From contig CAJQUN010001246.1 in NCBI GenBank assembly GCA_907163345.1, positions 1-64,000 on the forward strand: 64,000 nt of DNA, written 5' to 3'. Positions 1 through 13,512 of this stretch are shown piece after piece. The notes under the pieces are model-generated. The model saw nothing but the letters and a program-made list of their open reading frames with translations, searched no databases and was not told where the DNA came from. Within the stretch, counting starts at the first letter, position 1, and every line of letters begins with the position of its first letter. The DNA is from Haberlea rhodopensis. Its lineage: Eukaryota > Streptophyta > Magnoliopsida > Lamiales > Gesneriaceae. The translations under genes and the position numbers were made by a program.

Positions 1-1117
1 CCAAACAAAAAAATCATATAAAGTGGTACATGATTTCGAGTAAAATTAATGTCACAGATTATGTGAATGTTTCAAGAGTTTGAGCCACACCTAAAACAAG
101 GGGAAAAATAGATCATAAAAACGAAAAAACGATTGCCAAAGCCTTGCCATTTGCCTGATAGGGTGATAATTATTTTCAATTTTCTTTAAGCCTATAACCT
201 AATTGCATTCCCTCTTAATTAATGTGTAATGAATTATTTATAATGGATTTTTACTTATACGATTGGTAATATAATTATAGTAACATTACGTTAGATTTTT
301 GCCATATAATTTAATAATGTTTTGAGATCTTCATTGCAATTAATAAAGTAATTTTTGGAATTTTTGGGAACTTTATCTTTGATTTTAAAATAAACTTTAT
401 TGGATGAATTACCCTACTAGACCCACGGCTATTTTGTAGAATTTGATATAAACAATGTTATATACTTAACAATAAATTTTAATATTGATACAACTTACTA
501 TATAAGTAAAATTATTTATAATTACTGAACAATTTTAATATTAACAACATTTGCACATTTTCTATTTTCAAGTAATTAATTTATAAATTTAGTTAACCGG
601 ATTGTTTTTTTAAAAAAATACATTCAATTTTTGTTTATCATTCACATCATCTCTCCCATAATGACACAATCATCTCTAACTCACTCTCACACGCTGACAC
701 ACACACATATGTCTGGGAAAGTTTTTGGGTACACCGCAAAACACATGTATAATATATGTATAGATGTATGTTTGTTGATTTTTGGTGCACAAATACACCA
801 AAGAATTTCCCCACATACCTCTCATGTTGAACAATACCAAAGCTTGGTGGTTCTAAAATTTTTCTCTTGCAAAATTATTAACATGTAGAGATTTCAAAAG
901 TAGACAAGACAAATATGTCAAACAAATATTGCTATCGATACTTACAAATCAATAGCCACGTGAATAATGAGTAATTAAATAAATGTCCATTAAAAAATAA
1001 CTAAATGAAATAAAATAAATCAGACTAATTAATATGATTTGGACCCTCAAGCAACTCAGAGAAGATATGAATGGACGACACAGGAGTACAGGACGAATAA
1101 AATATCAAAAAAAAAAA

Positions 1118-2593
1118 GGGATAATTACATCAACATCATATCGACTTTGACATAATTATAAAAGTCTTTATCAACTTTAAAAAATTACTGAGACCACTCA
1201 TCTAATGTAATATTATAAAAAATAATAATTGAATACATAAAATGACGTTATTGCCCCCCTGTATATGTAATATAAATTATCAGGATATTACAGATACATC
1301 CCTTATTATATATATAACATAAAATTATCAAAATATTATAGATACACCCCCCTATTAATATTCTATAAATTACATTTACACCCTCCACTATGTAGTATTA
1401 TTTTTATTTATTTCAAAGAATTATTTATTATAATTTTGTTAACTATAAATAGTTTTCATGTTAATGATAATATTTTAAAACTACGTATATACGTTCAAAA
1501 TTAACCATTTTGTTATTCTCATAATATCATATCTTTTTTGGTAATTATGATGATAAAAAGATATTGTAATATCAAACATCAATATATTTGACATATTTAA
1601 AATAAGTTTATCTAAATATTTTAACATCTTATTGTTAAAATAAGACTTCACATTTTATGACATATTTAAAATAAGTTCAGCCAAATATCTTTTATATAAT
1701 TATATATTTAGATGTTGAATTTAAATGATATTACTAATGTTTTAGGCCATGATCTTTAATGATAATCGATATTTTATCGAATCGGTTTGTTCTATTTAAC
1801 GTAAAAATCAGTTAATTCGGCTGGCGGAAAAACAAATTCGACCGATTCAGTTTTTACTAGTTCACTTCAATTTTGACATAGTGTTCACCCTAGTTGAACC
1901 CGTATTTGAGGAGTTTGTTTTCAAAGTTTATATTTTTATCTCGTTTCTTATATTATTAATCATATATTATTTATATTTTAAATCATTTATTGAAAATACG
2001 ATGATATATTATCACGTTTTAAGGTATTTTTTGGCGAACCAATATTTATTAGCATCAATTATGAAAATGGTAATCAAATATATTATTCTTTAATTTGAAT
2101 TTCAGTTCGATTTAATTCAGAATATTCCAAAATATCGTCACTCTAACAAAAGTTATAAATGAATATATATAAAATTTGAATTTTTCATGGTATGTAATAT
2201 TTTATAATATTGAATAAAAATAATAAAAAAATAAAATTATTAAGAAAATAAAAAAAGGTTTGACTAAGTAATAACTGCATTTGAAACAAACAATTCAAAA
2301 TATAGAATAATGGTTTCATTACGACTACACATCCTCAAAAATACTATAATTACAATGACACCGCCTCTATTTTTTTTTGTCAAAATAGAGGTCAAAGTTG
2401 ACCAGAGAATATGGGATTTTCATTAAAAAGTGGGAGAGGTTTCTGTAACGGCCGTCTAATTTATTAATGACATAACTTGTTTGTAATGTTTTTAACCTAA
2501 CTTGTGAGGAGGTTTCCATAATTTTTCAAACCATAAGAGAGGTTTCTATATTTAAATCAAAGTCGTGGGGGTGTAAATACAATTAACCCTAAC
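1118..2593. repeat. Putative terminal-inverted-repeat element (degenerate)
   Basis: The left end reads inward as agggataattacat followed by a purine/pyrimidine-rich stretch containing cgactttga. The right end, reverse complemented, reads agggttaattgtattt followed by cacgactttga. The two arms align over roughly 50-80 bp with mismatches, so the interval may be a non-autonomous DNA transposon about 1.5 kb long. No protein is encoded and no clean target duplication was found. Sequences of this style are common between plant genes. Confidence 0.35.
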
Positions 2594-3677
2594 ATAAAAA
2601 ATAAAATGAAATCTATTTTAAAAAAATTAAATGAATAAAATGATTTCTTACTTGCCTATACCCCATTTCATCAATAAAAGAAAATAGACTAAACAAAATC
2701 AAAGCTAATCAAACCACGATAAATATTTTTTTTTTTATGTTGATCTCCTGATCCATATGTAGGGCCAATCCTATCAATACAAGAAATTTTCGAAAATCAA
2801 GTATCTCCCAAATGTATAGTATATATATCAATCATTTATTTTTCTAAGTTTAACTTTTATTAATACGAATATTATAAAGTTGAAATCCTCTAAATATAAA
2901 TTAAATCTAAAGTACCTTAATAATTCAAATTTTTTTAAAAATTATTTCTATTGTACTTTTATATTAAATCTGGGGGTGATTGCAATTATTCTCTTTACAA
3001 TTATCAGTGTAAATATTATGATATCCTTATTAGAGATTATATTATATAAAAAGCAGTTATTACAAATTCTGACTCATATAACATTTATTTTTAACGAAGT
3101 TATCTATATTATATATTAGGTGAGAGATAAGTTATCGATGTTTTTTTTTATTTAAAGGTAACTTTTTCATTTAATACACTTATTTTTTTTTATAAAAAAC
3201 AAATGAAGAAGTAAAAACTTACATATAAAATTTGATAGAGAAAAATTAATCCAATATAATATATTTATATAATCAATTATTATATAAAATATATAATTTA
3301 TATTAGATGGCAATAAGTATATTTTACTATTGTATAAGTGTGTGAGTGGTAGAAAAATCAACGCGGTGAAGCTTTTTTCAAAACCCAAAATTGCCATTTA
3401 AACTCATTTTTTATGTTTGTGCTCTACTTTTAAACATTTCAAAATTACTTCTTCCTATCAATTTTGAAGATTTTCACACTCATCCTAACAAAGATATCAA
3501 TATGTTAAATGACCACAAGACTTCTACTAATTTAGATAACACAATAATATCAAAAAAATTATCGGAGAAAATTAAACTACAAAATCAATTTGAAAGAAAT
3601 TTAATACATCTCAAAAGCGCAAATTAAAAAATATGTTTCTAGACTATTATAATATAGAGTGTACGATGATTGAGAAG

Positions 3678-3679
<2 letters not shown>

Positions 3680-3712
<33 letters not shown>
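3680..3712. repeat. TA microsatellite
   Basis: An uninterrupted TA dinucleotide run of about 33 bp, roughly 300 bp upstream of the vacuolar-sorting receptor start codon. Confidence 0.9.
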
Positions 3713-3714
<2 letters not shown>

Positions 3715-4018
3715 TTTATTTATTAATAAACCTGATTAAAATATTTGAGGTAGAGGGGTTTACAAGTTATTGCAATCGGAAGACGCGAGATGACAAGTCC
3801 AAATTGTAAAATCCGTAAACTCAACCCTCTTCCCAGTTTTTCCATTCAGATTTGCTTTGTTTTCAAGCTTCACAACCGACATCTCACAACACACTGAGTG
3901 CGTGTTTTCCTGATAATTGATTGCAGGAACTCCAGAGAAGTAAGGACAGAAACCCCCGATTTTTACAGTTAATTTAACAAATTGCAGGATTTATTGCTTC
4001 TTCTGGAATTCTTGGCAA

Positions 4019-7000
4019 ATGGGGTGTTCCAAAAGATCCAAAGGTGCTATCTTCCTTGGTTTTTTGCTTCTGATTTTCGCGGAATTAGTTGTGGGTCCGT
4101 TCGTGGTGGAGAAGAATAGTTTGAGGGTGACGTCACCCGAAGACTTAAAGGGAACTTATGACAGTGCGATTGGCAACTTTGGGATTCCGCAGTATGGTGG
4201 AAGCATGGCTGGAACCGTGGTGCATTCCAAAGACAATAAGGAAGGGTGCAAAGATTTTGGGGTTTCTTTCAAGACCAAGCCTGGAGCTTTACCTAGCTTT
4301 GTTATTGTTGATCGTGGAGGTGCATGCAGTCTTAGAGATTCACGTTTCATGAATTTAGTTAATTTGAGCTTAAATTATAGTTTTATGAATACTCTCTGGG
4401 TACAATTTGTTCATGTGAATTGTTATATGATGTGTTTCTTAGTTCGAGGTTAAATATGTTTTTTTCCTTTTATGCTTAGTCGGCTACATGTTGGTTGGAA
4501 TTGGAACTGTTATGTTTTTGGGTTGAGATAGATTATTTCCCCTTTTTTATGATTAGTGAAAGAGTTATCTCTTGAAATAGTGTTGGACTGTTTATGGCGA
4601 AAACCTTGGTGGTTGTGGATTCCAGGTGGGCATAGTGTCACCTTATGGCTCTTGGTTTAGCCGTTTTGAACATTTGATTTCCATGTTACAAACAAATAAT
4701 TTGTTCCACCATTGGAGTTTCATATGTGCTTATCGTAAGATCTTTTAGCTCAACGATATGCTTTCAGCCATTTAATTAGTCATTTAGTTTGACAAATGTG
4801 ATTTACTTTCCTAATTTTGTTTGAGCTGTTGATTCAGTTACTTTTCTGAAGTCAATGGTTTGATATGACACCTTTCGAATTAAGGAGTTGGATAACTTTG
4901 GATTTTGAAATTTTTTATTGATATAGTTTAATCAGCTGAGTTGGGATAAGATAATTCTAAGCATATATTGTTAGTTTTTCATTTATTTAGAGAATGTTAT
5001 CTTTTTCATAGTTTCAATTATTTGACATACCTTCACTTTTGGAAATTAATGCTGGGAAATGTTGATTCTCACGCTATCCATAAAGTATATCGATACCCAA
5101 TGAACAATTTATCTGAATTTACCCTCATTTATGTGTTACTTGTGAAACAAGCATTTTTGCCAATGAAGAGGTCATGACTGTCTACCACCTGGATTTTCGT
5201 TAGGCCAATCATTTTAATTAGGTTGAGGTTTGGTTTGAGAAGCTCTTTTTGTAGAATTTCTCTTTATACTTTGAATTTTACTAAATAAGGTTCTGTAGGT
5301 TGTACATGCCTCTTTACGTGTTTGTTCATAGATGGAAAGTTATTTGTTTTCAAGTTGGTTTTGTTGATTGATGAAGTTGAGTATTGTTTGTATATTGAAA
5401 CTGAAACTTCTCAGAAATAGTGATTTCCTGTAATTGGGTGCCAATTTCTCTTGTTTTTGAGATGTGTATTATGTTGTTATATATGTTTCTATGGGACATA
5501 ATTTTCACAATTTTTTATTGACCATCTATTGCCCTGCAGAATGTTTTTTTGCTAAAAAGGTTTGGAATGCTCAAAATTCCGGTGCAGCTGCAGTTTTAGT
5601 TGCTGATAATGTTGATGAACCATTGATAACTATGGATTCACCTGAAGAAGGTGTTACATCTGGAAAATATATTGAGAACATAACAATACCATCTGCATTG
5701 ATTAGTAAAAGTTTTGGTGAAAGATTAAAGAAAGCAATCGATGGTGGTGATATGGTGAACCTGAATCTTGACTGGAGAGAAGCTGTTCCACATCCAGATG
5801 ATCGAGTTGAATATGAACTGTGGACTAACAGCAACGATGAGTGTGGGGTTAAATGTGACATGCTGATGGAATTTGTAAAAGATTTTAAGGGCGCGGCTCA
5901 AAATCTCGAAAAAGGTGGTTATACTCAATTCACACCTCATTATATAACTTGGTTTTGTCCTCAGGCATTCACTATAAGCAAACAATGCAAGTCTCAATGC
6001 ATCAACCATGGACGATATTGTGCTCCAGACCCCGAAGAAGATTTTAGCTCTGGTTACGATGGAAAAGATGTTGTTCTTGAAAACCTGAGACAGTTATGTG
6101 TATTTAAAGTGGCAAATGAGGCCAAAAAGTCGTGGATCTGGTGGGACTACGTTACAGATTTCCAAATTAGATGCCCCATGAAGGAGAAGAAATACAACAA
6201 AGAATGTGCTGATGGTGTTATCAAATCATTAGGTAACCTTTCATGTCTTTCATTGTAACTTGTCTCGGTCTGCCATTGTTTCTGATAATTGTGTTCAACT
6301 ATTGTTGGCGTGTCAGGGCTTGATCTAAAAAAAATTGAAAAATGCATGGGTAACCCTGATGACGATTCAGACAATCCTGTTTTGAAAGAGGAGCAGGATG
6401 CTCAAGTGAGTTCTGTAATCAAGTTTTCGAATCATTGCGAATTGCTGTTCTGTTTGTTCTTGTTAGGTTCCTGTGAGATTATAATCATGTAAAATGTCTG
6501 AAAAGTAAATTATCTGCAGGTTGGGAAAGGATCTCGTGGTGATGTAACCATACTGCCTACACTTGTCGTGAATAATAGGCAATATCGAGGTAAGTTTTTT
6601 TACTAGCATAAGTTTCAGTGAGCAGCCTAAATACCATAGTCTTTAATGTGTTCGCTTTCAGGTAAATTGGAGAAAGGTGCTGTTCTTAAAGCTATATGCT
6701 CAGGTTTTCAGGAAACTACCGAACCTTCTGTTTGTTTGAGTGGCGGTAAGTCATTTCTTGAGTTAATTTATTTGTTGAATGATACTTGATTAATACTATC
6801 TTGTGTTAGAGGAAATCGGAGTTGCTACTTTCTTGATGATTAACACTATCATGCATGAGAGGAATTCTGAGTTTCTACTTTCTTGACTGCAGATGTGGAA
6901 ACAAATGAGTGCTTGGAAAATAATGGTGGCTGCTGGCATGACAAGGCTGCTAATCTTACGGCTTGCAAGGTGTTTCAGTATAATTTAATGATTTTTACCT

Positions 7001-9196
7001 CCAGTTTGTATTAACTTTTGAGAGTACTTGTGTATGTGCATGTAGGATACTTTTCGAGGAAGAGTGTGTGAATGCCCTTTGGTTAATGGCGTGAAGTTTA
7101 AGGGAGATGGCTACAACTCTTGCACTGGTTCGTAAATAAAATTGATTTCGTCTTTGAAATATAGCAACTAGTGTCTATCACTTTATCAGAAAATTCATGT
7201 TAGATGTAGGTATGTGCGCGCACACACACAAAATAATTTGATTATCTATTTTATTTGAAACTTTCAAGTTTAATACTCCATGAAGTGTGACCCACGTTTA
7301 GGTTTTATGTCAACTTTTCTGGTGCAACTGAAACAGGTAAAAATATATTTAGAGTGCTAAATAATAAGTGTTTAACATAATTGCTCCAACTGTGGACCCC
7401 GTTAGTTTTGCAATGTAAAGTTGTTAGAATGTGTGAGTAAAATAAATCTTTTTCATACACAGCAAGTGGTCCTGGGCGATGCCAAGTCAGTCATGGAGGC
7501 TGTTGGAACGAAAACAGAAATGGAATCGCTTTTTCAGCTTGCTTGGTTGGTGATTTCATTACAATTTGTCTTGATCTTTTTCCCATCCAATATTTGGATG
7601 TGATGGATTTTTTAATATAAATAAACATATTTTTCCAAAAGGATGATGATGAAGGAAAGTGCACTTGCCCGCCTGGATTTAAAGGAGACGGTGTTAAAAG
7701 TTGTGAAGGTAAGAAAATTTTATGCATTTTATGTCCTACATTTGTACTAGACTAATATTTCTTGTTCGTTACTTGTCGAACTATTGACCAGTTTTCTTCT
7801 TATCTGGATACTTTGCCATTGAGTGTCTTAAGTTTAGTTTTTCCATGCCACACCCCTATATGACTTGACGTGGTATTGACACTACACTGGTTACACAATC
7901 AATCTTTCATTGGCTGCCTCTAGGGTACTGTATGGCTGCCTATGTGGCACAAGGATTGAAACATGACGTTCTTACGATTTAAAATTTCTAATTGTATGTT
8001 GCCACCAATTATTGCTTCTATTGCAGCGATATGAGCTCGATTTTACAAATAGCTTGTAATCGGTTGAAGAGTTTGATATATCTAATACTTAGTCTTTCGC
8101 CTTTATGAAAGTGTAATAGTGATCCATGTGTTAGTGCTTCTAATTTGACCTTTGAGCTTTTGTTATTTTCTGTGATGTACAGATATTGATGAATGTAAGG
8201 AAAAGAAAGCCTGTCAATGCCCTGAATGCAGCTGCAAGAATACGTGGGGAAGTTTTGATTGCACTTGTAGCGGGGACTTGTTATATATGTGGGACCATGA
8301 TACCTGCATAAGTTAGTTCATTAAAAATTGGTGTTTGTGTGTATCTGGTTACCATGCGTAGTCTATGACTAATTGTTATTCTCTTGCTTTTTTGCAGGTA
8401 AGACTGGTACTGAGGTGAAGTCTTCTTGGTTGGCTGTTTGGGTTGTGTTGATTGGATTGGCTATCGCATGTGGTGGGTCATATCTCGTTTACAGACATAG
8501 GTTGAGGGTAAGTTTCTAGGCATATCTTTGGATGTATTTGGTTTTTTTTTTTGAAAATATGTTTTGAAGATATGGTTATAGAAAATGAATTGGAGAAAGT
8601 TACATATATTATCCTAAATATCATTTTAGGAAAGAATATGCTGGGCTTTTTAGTTTTTCAATATTACAGATATGTTATTTGAAATTTTAAAATATATTGT
8701 CTTGAGATACAATATAATAATAGAGATATAAGAAAGCATTATCTGTCCCAAGATCTATTGGTTTTGACTGTAAACACCCTATATTATCTAGATAGGGGAT
8801 AATCTTTCTCAGATAAGCTGTAGAGCAAGTGATTGAAAGAATTCAATGAATAATAGTTTTGTGTAGAGGGTGTGGTTGTCTGCGAACAAACTCAACCTGA
8901 GCTGGTTTGTAATAATTAACGTTGCTTACCACTTGGCCTCCGAAAGTAAATGAAAAGCTCCTTGAGATATTAGTTTACCAATTTTAAAGTATAGTTTGTG
9001 GTTCCATGATCAGTGCCGACATATTTCTATAATTTCTTGGCAATACTGTGTAAAATCTTTGTAATGTTGAGTTCTTTTTCGATGGGTGCATTTTCAGTCA
9101 TATATGGACTCAGAGATAAGGGCTATAATGGCGCAATACATGCCTCTAGATGGTCAACATGATGTTCCTAGTCATGCACATGAGGATCGCGCTTGA
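4019..9196 (+). CDS. VSR: Vacuolar-sorting receptor (BP-80/VSR family), 12 exons, complete
   Basis: This is a type I membrane receptor that binds vacuolar sorting signals of soluble cargo in the late secretory pathway and delivers them to the lytic or storage vacuole. Coding exons, each fixed by GT-AG sites and frame: 4019-4319, 5540-6232, 6317-6405, 6520-6589, 6662-6745, 6893-6969, 7046-7127, 7463-7545, 7642-7708, 8183-8311, 8398-8507, 9098-9196. They give 627 aa, close to the usual 620-630 of the family. Visible parts are a signal peptide (about 1-26), a protease-associated domain (about 55-165), a Cys-rich central region with the block PHYITWFCPQAF, EGF-like repeats (about 415-558, including the calcium-binding type starting DIDEC), one membrane span (about 569-591) and a short cytosolic tail with the sorting motif YMPL (609-612). 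The start is the first ATG before the signal peptide. The gene looks intact. Sequence blocks fit the VSR1/3/4 group, but the paralogue is not assigned. Confidence 0.95.
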
Positions 9197-10315
9197 AAAC
9201 AAAGCTCGATCAACGTGCTTCACGAGGGTGGCATGAGGACTGGTCCAAACAACTGTCTCCAGCAAAGGTTTTTGAAGGTAGATTAACTGAAGTTAGGATT
9301 GTCCCTTATGTCTGTTTTACGGACTCATCCGAGTCAGGTTTGGTTGAAAAAATATGTACTCTTTATGTATATTTTCACCGTGACTTCGTGTATCTTGAGT
9401 GTAGTTAGAGTTGAACTTTGTTCATGACTGCGAAATCTGTATTTAAATAATAATTGTGCTCTGTGAAAATCCATGCCCACAGTTGTCACATGGGACTCTG
9501 TTTTTTCATGTAATAATGATTTGTGACTTTGGAATGTTTCAACGTTTATGTTTGTGCAGATAATTTTGGGGTTTGGCAGCCATTGAACAAATAATCTCAA
9601 GATTTAGAATATGTTTGAACGAAAGAGTCTGGGTGCTTTTAGATAAATTTTGAAATTGGTCTCATATGATATAGATTTTTCTAATAGTTGTCTCAAACTT
9701 TTAGAATTAATCAAATATAGTCTCGCGGAATTTGTTTTTAATCAAAAAAATAGTCTCCCATGGATATTTTTAACTTGTTCTACCTAAAATATTTTTAACA
9801 AACCTAATTGAAAATAGGATTTCGAGACTATTTTTGGTTAAATAAAAGTTTGGACTAGTATTGATTAAAATCAAAAGTTTGTGATTATTTTTTATTAAAG
9901 ATAATTTACGTGTGGTTATACGTATTTAGTTTTAAAAGTTTGGGACTAGACTGTTATTTTAAATTTACCCTAATGTTGGGAGATTTATTTTAAGACGGTC
10001 TTTGAAAGAGTTAAAATTTAGGAATTGTCGCTTCAAAAAATTTAGGTTTCAAAAAGGTAAGGAAATTATCTATTATTATGTCAGAATATAATTTTTTTTT
10101 ATTATGAAAAACTACTGAAAATAGTTTGTGTTCTATATTAAATATTTTTATATGTAAACTTTGTTACTCCAACCAAGTTATACTTATAGTACTGTTTTGT
10201 ACCATAGGGTTTGTTCGACTTGGTGCTTCGATTAATACTTTTGATAATTAAAGTTAATGGTCATGTTATTTACAATCATTTAATATTACATGTACTTCAT
10301 TTTCTAAATAATTTT
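9197..10315. other. 3' flank of the VSR gene and intergenic DNA
   Basis: The first few hundred bases probably hold the VSR 3' untranslated region. The ORFs at 9193-9408 and 9334-9600 (- strand) resemble nothing I know. The rest is AT-rich with no recognisable feature. Confidence 0.5.
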
Positions 10316-11165
10316 TAGGGTAAATTACTTAAAATTATCATGTGTTTTCGTAAATATGCACGAAACTCCATTGTGTTAACAATAAAATAAGCAAAAAAAA
10401 CCTATGTTTTCTTAAACTCGGATGAAACCCTCATTTGTTATATAAAAAAAAAGAGTAAAAAAGCCCCTCTTTTTTTTAAACATTGCACGAAATCCCTGTG
10501 TTAAACAGAATAGATAAAAAAAACCCTCTATTTTCTTAAATCATGCACAAAATCACCTCGATTTTACAAATAAACAGATTTTATTTAATCTCGTTAAAAC
10601 TATATACAAGTTTTATCAAAACAAATTCATAAACGTTCACATATATTATATAGGTTTATATATAACTTATTTTTTTGTTTAATATATGTTTATTATTGTG
10701 TAAACATATTTTATGATTTTATGAAAATATGCTTATTGTTTATGTATGTAATTGTTGCTTATTCAATATATCCAAAACTTGAAAAAAAGAATTTGAATTG
10801 GTCAATAAGCGCACACACACTAAAAAAAAAATTTCAGAATATTATTCATAATCTATTCTAGAATTACAGTTTAAAAATTATTCACTTCAAAATTATAAAT
10901 ATTGTTCGTATTAAATTGGACAATCGAGAGGGTTTTGTGCAGGATCTACGTTAACATACATGTATTTTTTTGCATATTTTGTTTAACAATAGATATTTCA
11001 TGCAATTTTTCAAAAAAAAAATAAAAGGGTGGGTCTTTTGCCTTTTTTTAAACATATATATTTCATGTCGAGTTTAAGAAAACATAGAGATTTTTTTTAC
11101 ATATATTTGTTAATACTGGGAATTTCGTATATATTTGATATAACACAATGAGTTTTATACAATTT
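10316..11165. repeat. Fold-back element made of tandem units
   Basis: The left part (10316-10560) contains several diverged tandem units of roughly 80 bp carrying the words atgttttcttaaactcg and cacgaaa. The right part (about 11030-11165) carries the same words in reverse complement, for example cgagtttaagaaaacat. The arms can pair, leaving an AT-rich centre with a stretch of acacacac. There is no coding capacity. Confidence 0.55.
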
Positions 11166-11231
11166 ACATTGTACATAAAAGTGGAGTATATTAACATAAG
11201 ATGAATTGCAAATAACATCACCCTTAAAACT

Positions 11232-11813
11232 TGTTGCACTGATACGTCAAAAAATTTCACGGTCAAGTATCGGATACTTCTGGGATACGAATACGCACGG
11301 ATACGACATCGATACCTATCGGATACACCACGTGGTGTATCTGGGGATAAAAAATAAGTTTTTATTTCGGATACGTTTCGGATACGGTCAAGATACGCCG
11401 TTGACCGTATCTTACACGGGTTAGATACGGGAACTTTCGGAATTTTTTAAAAAAATAGGGTTGAAACTGTAATTAAAATTAAATTATTTAACTATATCCC
11501 TATTTCCTAACCACTTTAATGTGTTTATGTCGATTATATGCTTGAAATTTTTAGATGTCATGACTTAATATTTTACCATTTGTCGTGAAGTTGGTGAGTT
11601 TGCAACTTTATTCTGATTTTTAATGTGTTTAATGTTGATTATATGCTTGAAACTTGATTTCTTACAAATATTATTAATTATATATTTATATATATAAATA
11701 AATTAATAACATTTGCCGTATCCGGACGTATCATATCCTATATATTTCGAAAATCCCGTGCAGTCGTACCCATATCTGCATATCTACATATCCGTATCCG
11801 TATCCGTGCAACA
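11232..11813. mobile_element. GATAC-rich terminal-inverted-repeat element (non-autonomous)
   Basis: The left end is tgttgcactgatacg and the right end is cgtatccgtgcaaca, which is its near-perfect inverted complement. Both arms are packed with GATAC/GTATC words (for example 11262-11420 and 11715-11805). The 580-bp interval has no ORF of note and an AT-rich centre. No convincing target duplication is visible. It is probably a MITE-like DNA element; the superfamily is not assigned. Confidence 0.55.
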
Positions 11814-11993
11814 TAGCCCTGAAATTAGTGAAGGAATGGAAATAAGTTGTGCGATTAATTATAGAGAAAGGATAATGCCCTAAGGAAAATTTTAAGTAGC
11901 ATTAAATTATTACGTTGAATTAGTGACAAATTGTCCAAGGAATGAAATATTTTATCTATATAACTAATTAAACTTATTACTAAAGTATGTTGA

Positions 11994-12348
11994 TGTTCGA
12001 GTACAACAATTGCTCTTACTTTGTGAACTATCAAAAACGTGGTGTTTGTGCTGCTGTACGGTTTAAAAAGATTTGAGTTGCAATGTTATCATCAGCTATA
12101 GCTTTTGGTAAATCGACAAACGCTTGATCCTACAATTGGTAGCAGAGTCAAGGTCACATCTTCGATTCCCATAAGTTGTAAGGAGTGCAATTATTGTGAT
12201 GGAGATTGTTGGGGTACAACAATTGCCCATTGCTTTGTGATTTATCAAAAACGTGGTGCTTGTGCTGCTATACAGTTTAAAAATATCTGAGTTGCACCGT
12301 TATCAACAGCTATAACATTTGGTAAAACGGCAAACGCTTGATCCTATA
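11994..12348 (+). mobile_element. Miniature LTR retrotransposon (TRIM/SMART-like), 355 bp, complete
   Basis: Two direct repeats of 141 and 142 bp (11994-12134 and 12207-12348) begin TGTT and end CTACA or CTATA. They flank only 72 bp. Immediately inside the left repeat lies a primer-binding-site-like stretch TGGTAGCAGAGTCAAGG (from 12137), similar to the initiator-tRNA-Met complement TGGTATCAGAGC. The element is bounded by an identical 5-bp direct repeat, GTTGA, at 11989-11993 and 12349-12353, as expected for a target duplication. It encodes nothing, so it would depend on proteins from another element. The size class matches the very small LTR elements described in plants. Confidence 0.85.
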
Positions 12349-12353
12349 GTTGA

Positions 12354-13512
12354 TATTTTTATAATACGGGGAGGGTGGATTTGTACAATAATGGGTTTAG
12401 AGCCATGATCACCAAATGGGAGAGGTGACTTTCTTGAAACATGGGACTTTCCACAAAAAGAATCGCACACACAATTTTAGGAGAATAAAACTAATTATGA
12501 TAATTTCTAATAAATCGATTTAAAACAAAGACTAAATTCGTAGGTCAAAAATTATATTCCGATTAAAAAAAAAAAAAACTTTGCGGTCGAGTGACAATAC
12601 ACAGGAGTAATAAATAAAATCTACACACAAAATTACATAATGCCAAAATCATAGTTTCCCAATTCTACCAACATAGCACAACAATGTTTTCAAATTAAGA
12701 TAAATTCCAAAACACGAAGTTTCATATCTCAAGAGGAATTCAAATTTAAAACATGGAATAAAATACAGTACTCAAGCTTATTATTAAGTTAAAATCCCTG
12801 TAATAACAATATTTGAGCTTTAAAATATATTAAATCTTAATTTTTTTTCTTCAAAATACTCATTCTCAATAAAACATTTATTTATGTAATAAAATAAAAC
12901 ATATAAAAATATATTTAAAAAATCCAACATAAAAAATTCATTGTAAAAATATTATATATAAAGTTATACGAAATTTTATATATACACACATTTTGTAGCA
13001 AACACAAGTAATTTAATATATTAATGGTTGCAACATTAACCAAGGGGGTGTAAATGATAGGCTTTTGTGAACTTGATAGATTGCATTGACTTTTATAGAG
13101 TTTCACAGGGTTATAAAATCGTGCGTGACTCTTTATATATACCATAATATGTACTGTATTATTAAATTTACGTCATAAAATACTATAAAATATGGAATTT
13201 AGTGATTGTTGAGATAAATTTTCATCAAGTTGTGGACATTAACTAATTTTTCTTTTCTTTTCTTTTTACGAAAAAAGAACATTAACTAATTCCTTGTTAT
13301 TATTATTATTATTGGGAAGGGGAAATCTCTAAATCGAGACCCTCTCAAATTTTGAGAGCAACATGCCACTAGCCTAAAAGGCTTGTGGTGCACATTAACT
13401 AATTCTAATTGTAGCATCTCTTATGATTTTCCCCATATTCCTAATGGCATTCAGCATCATCAACCAAACCTCAACCTTAAATTCTCTTGTTTTTTTTTCC
13501 AAATAGATAGAT
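12354..13512. other. Intergenic DNA, nothing recognised
   Basis: AT-rich sequence with homopolymer runs. The only sizeable ORF (12915-13145, - strand) is low-complexity and unlike any known protein. Confidence 0.5.

Larger units (their letters stand above)
1..3775. other. AT-rich intergenic region, no gene recognised
   Basis: No open reading frame here resembles a known protein. The few ORFs (for example 631-888 and 2880-3119) are low-complexity translations of AT-rich DNA. The stretch holds a putative inverted-repeat element (1118-2593, listed separately), homopolymer runs and a TA microsatellite near its right end. It probably includes the upstream region of the vacuolar-sorting receptor gene that starts at 4019, but I could not pick a convincing TATA box. 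Confidence 0.6.

Noticed and set aside
12130..12160. tRNA gene fragment near 12137
   Set aside because: The tRNA-like words are the primer-binding site of the miniature LTR element; no cloverleaf can be formed.
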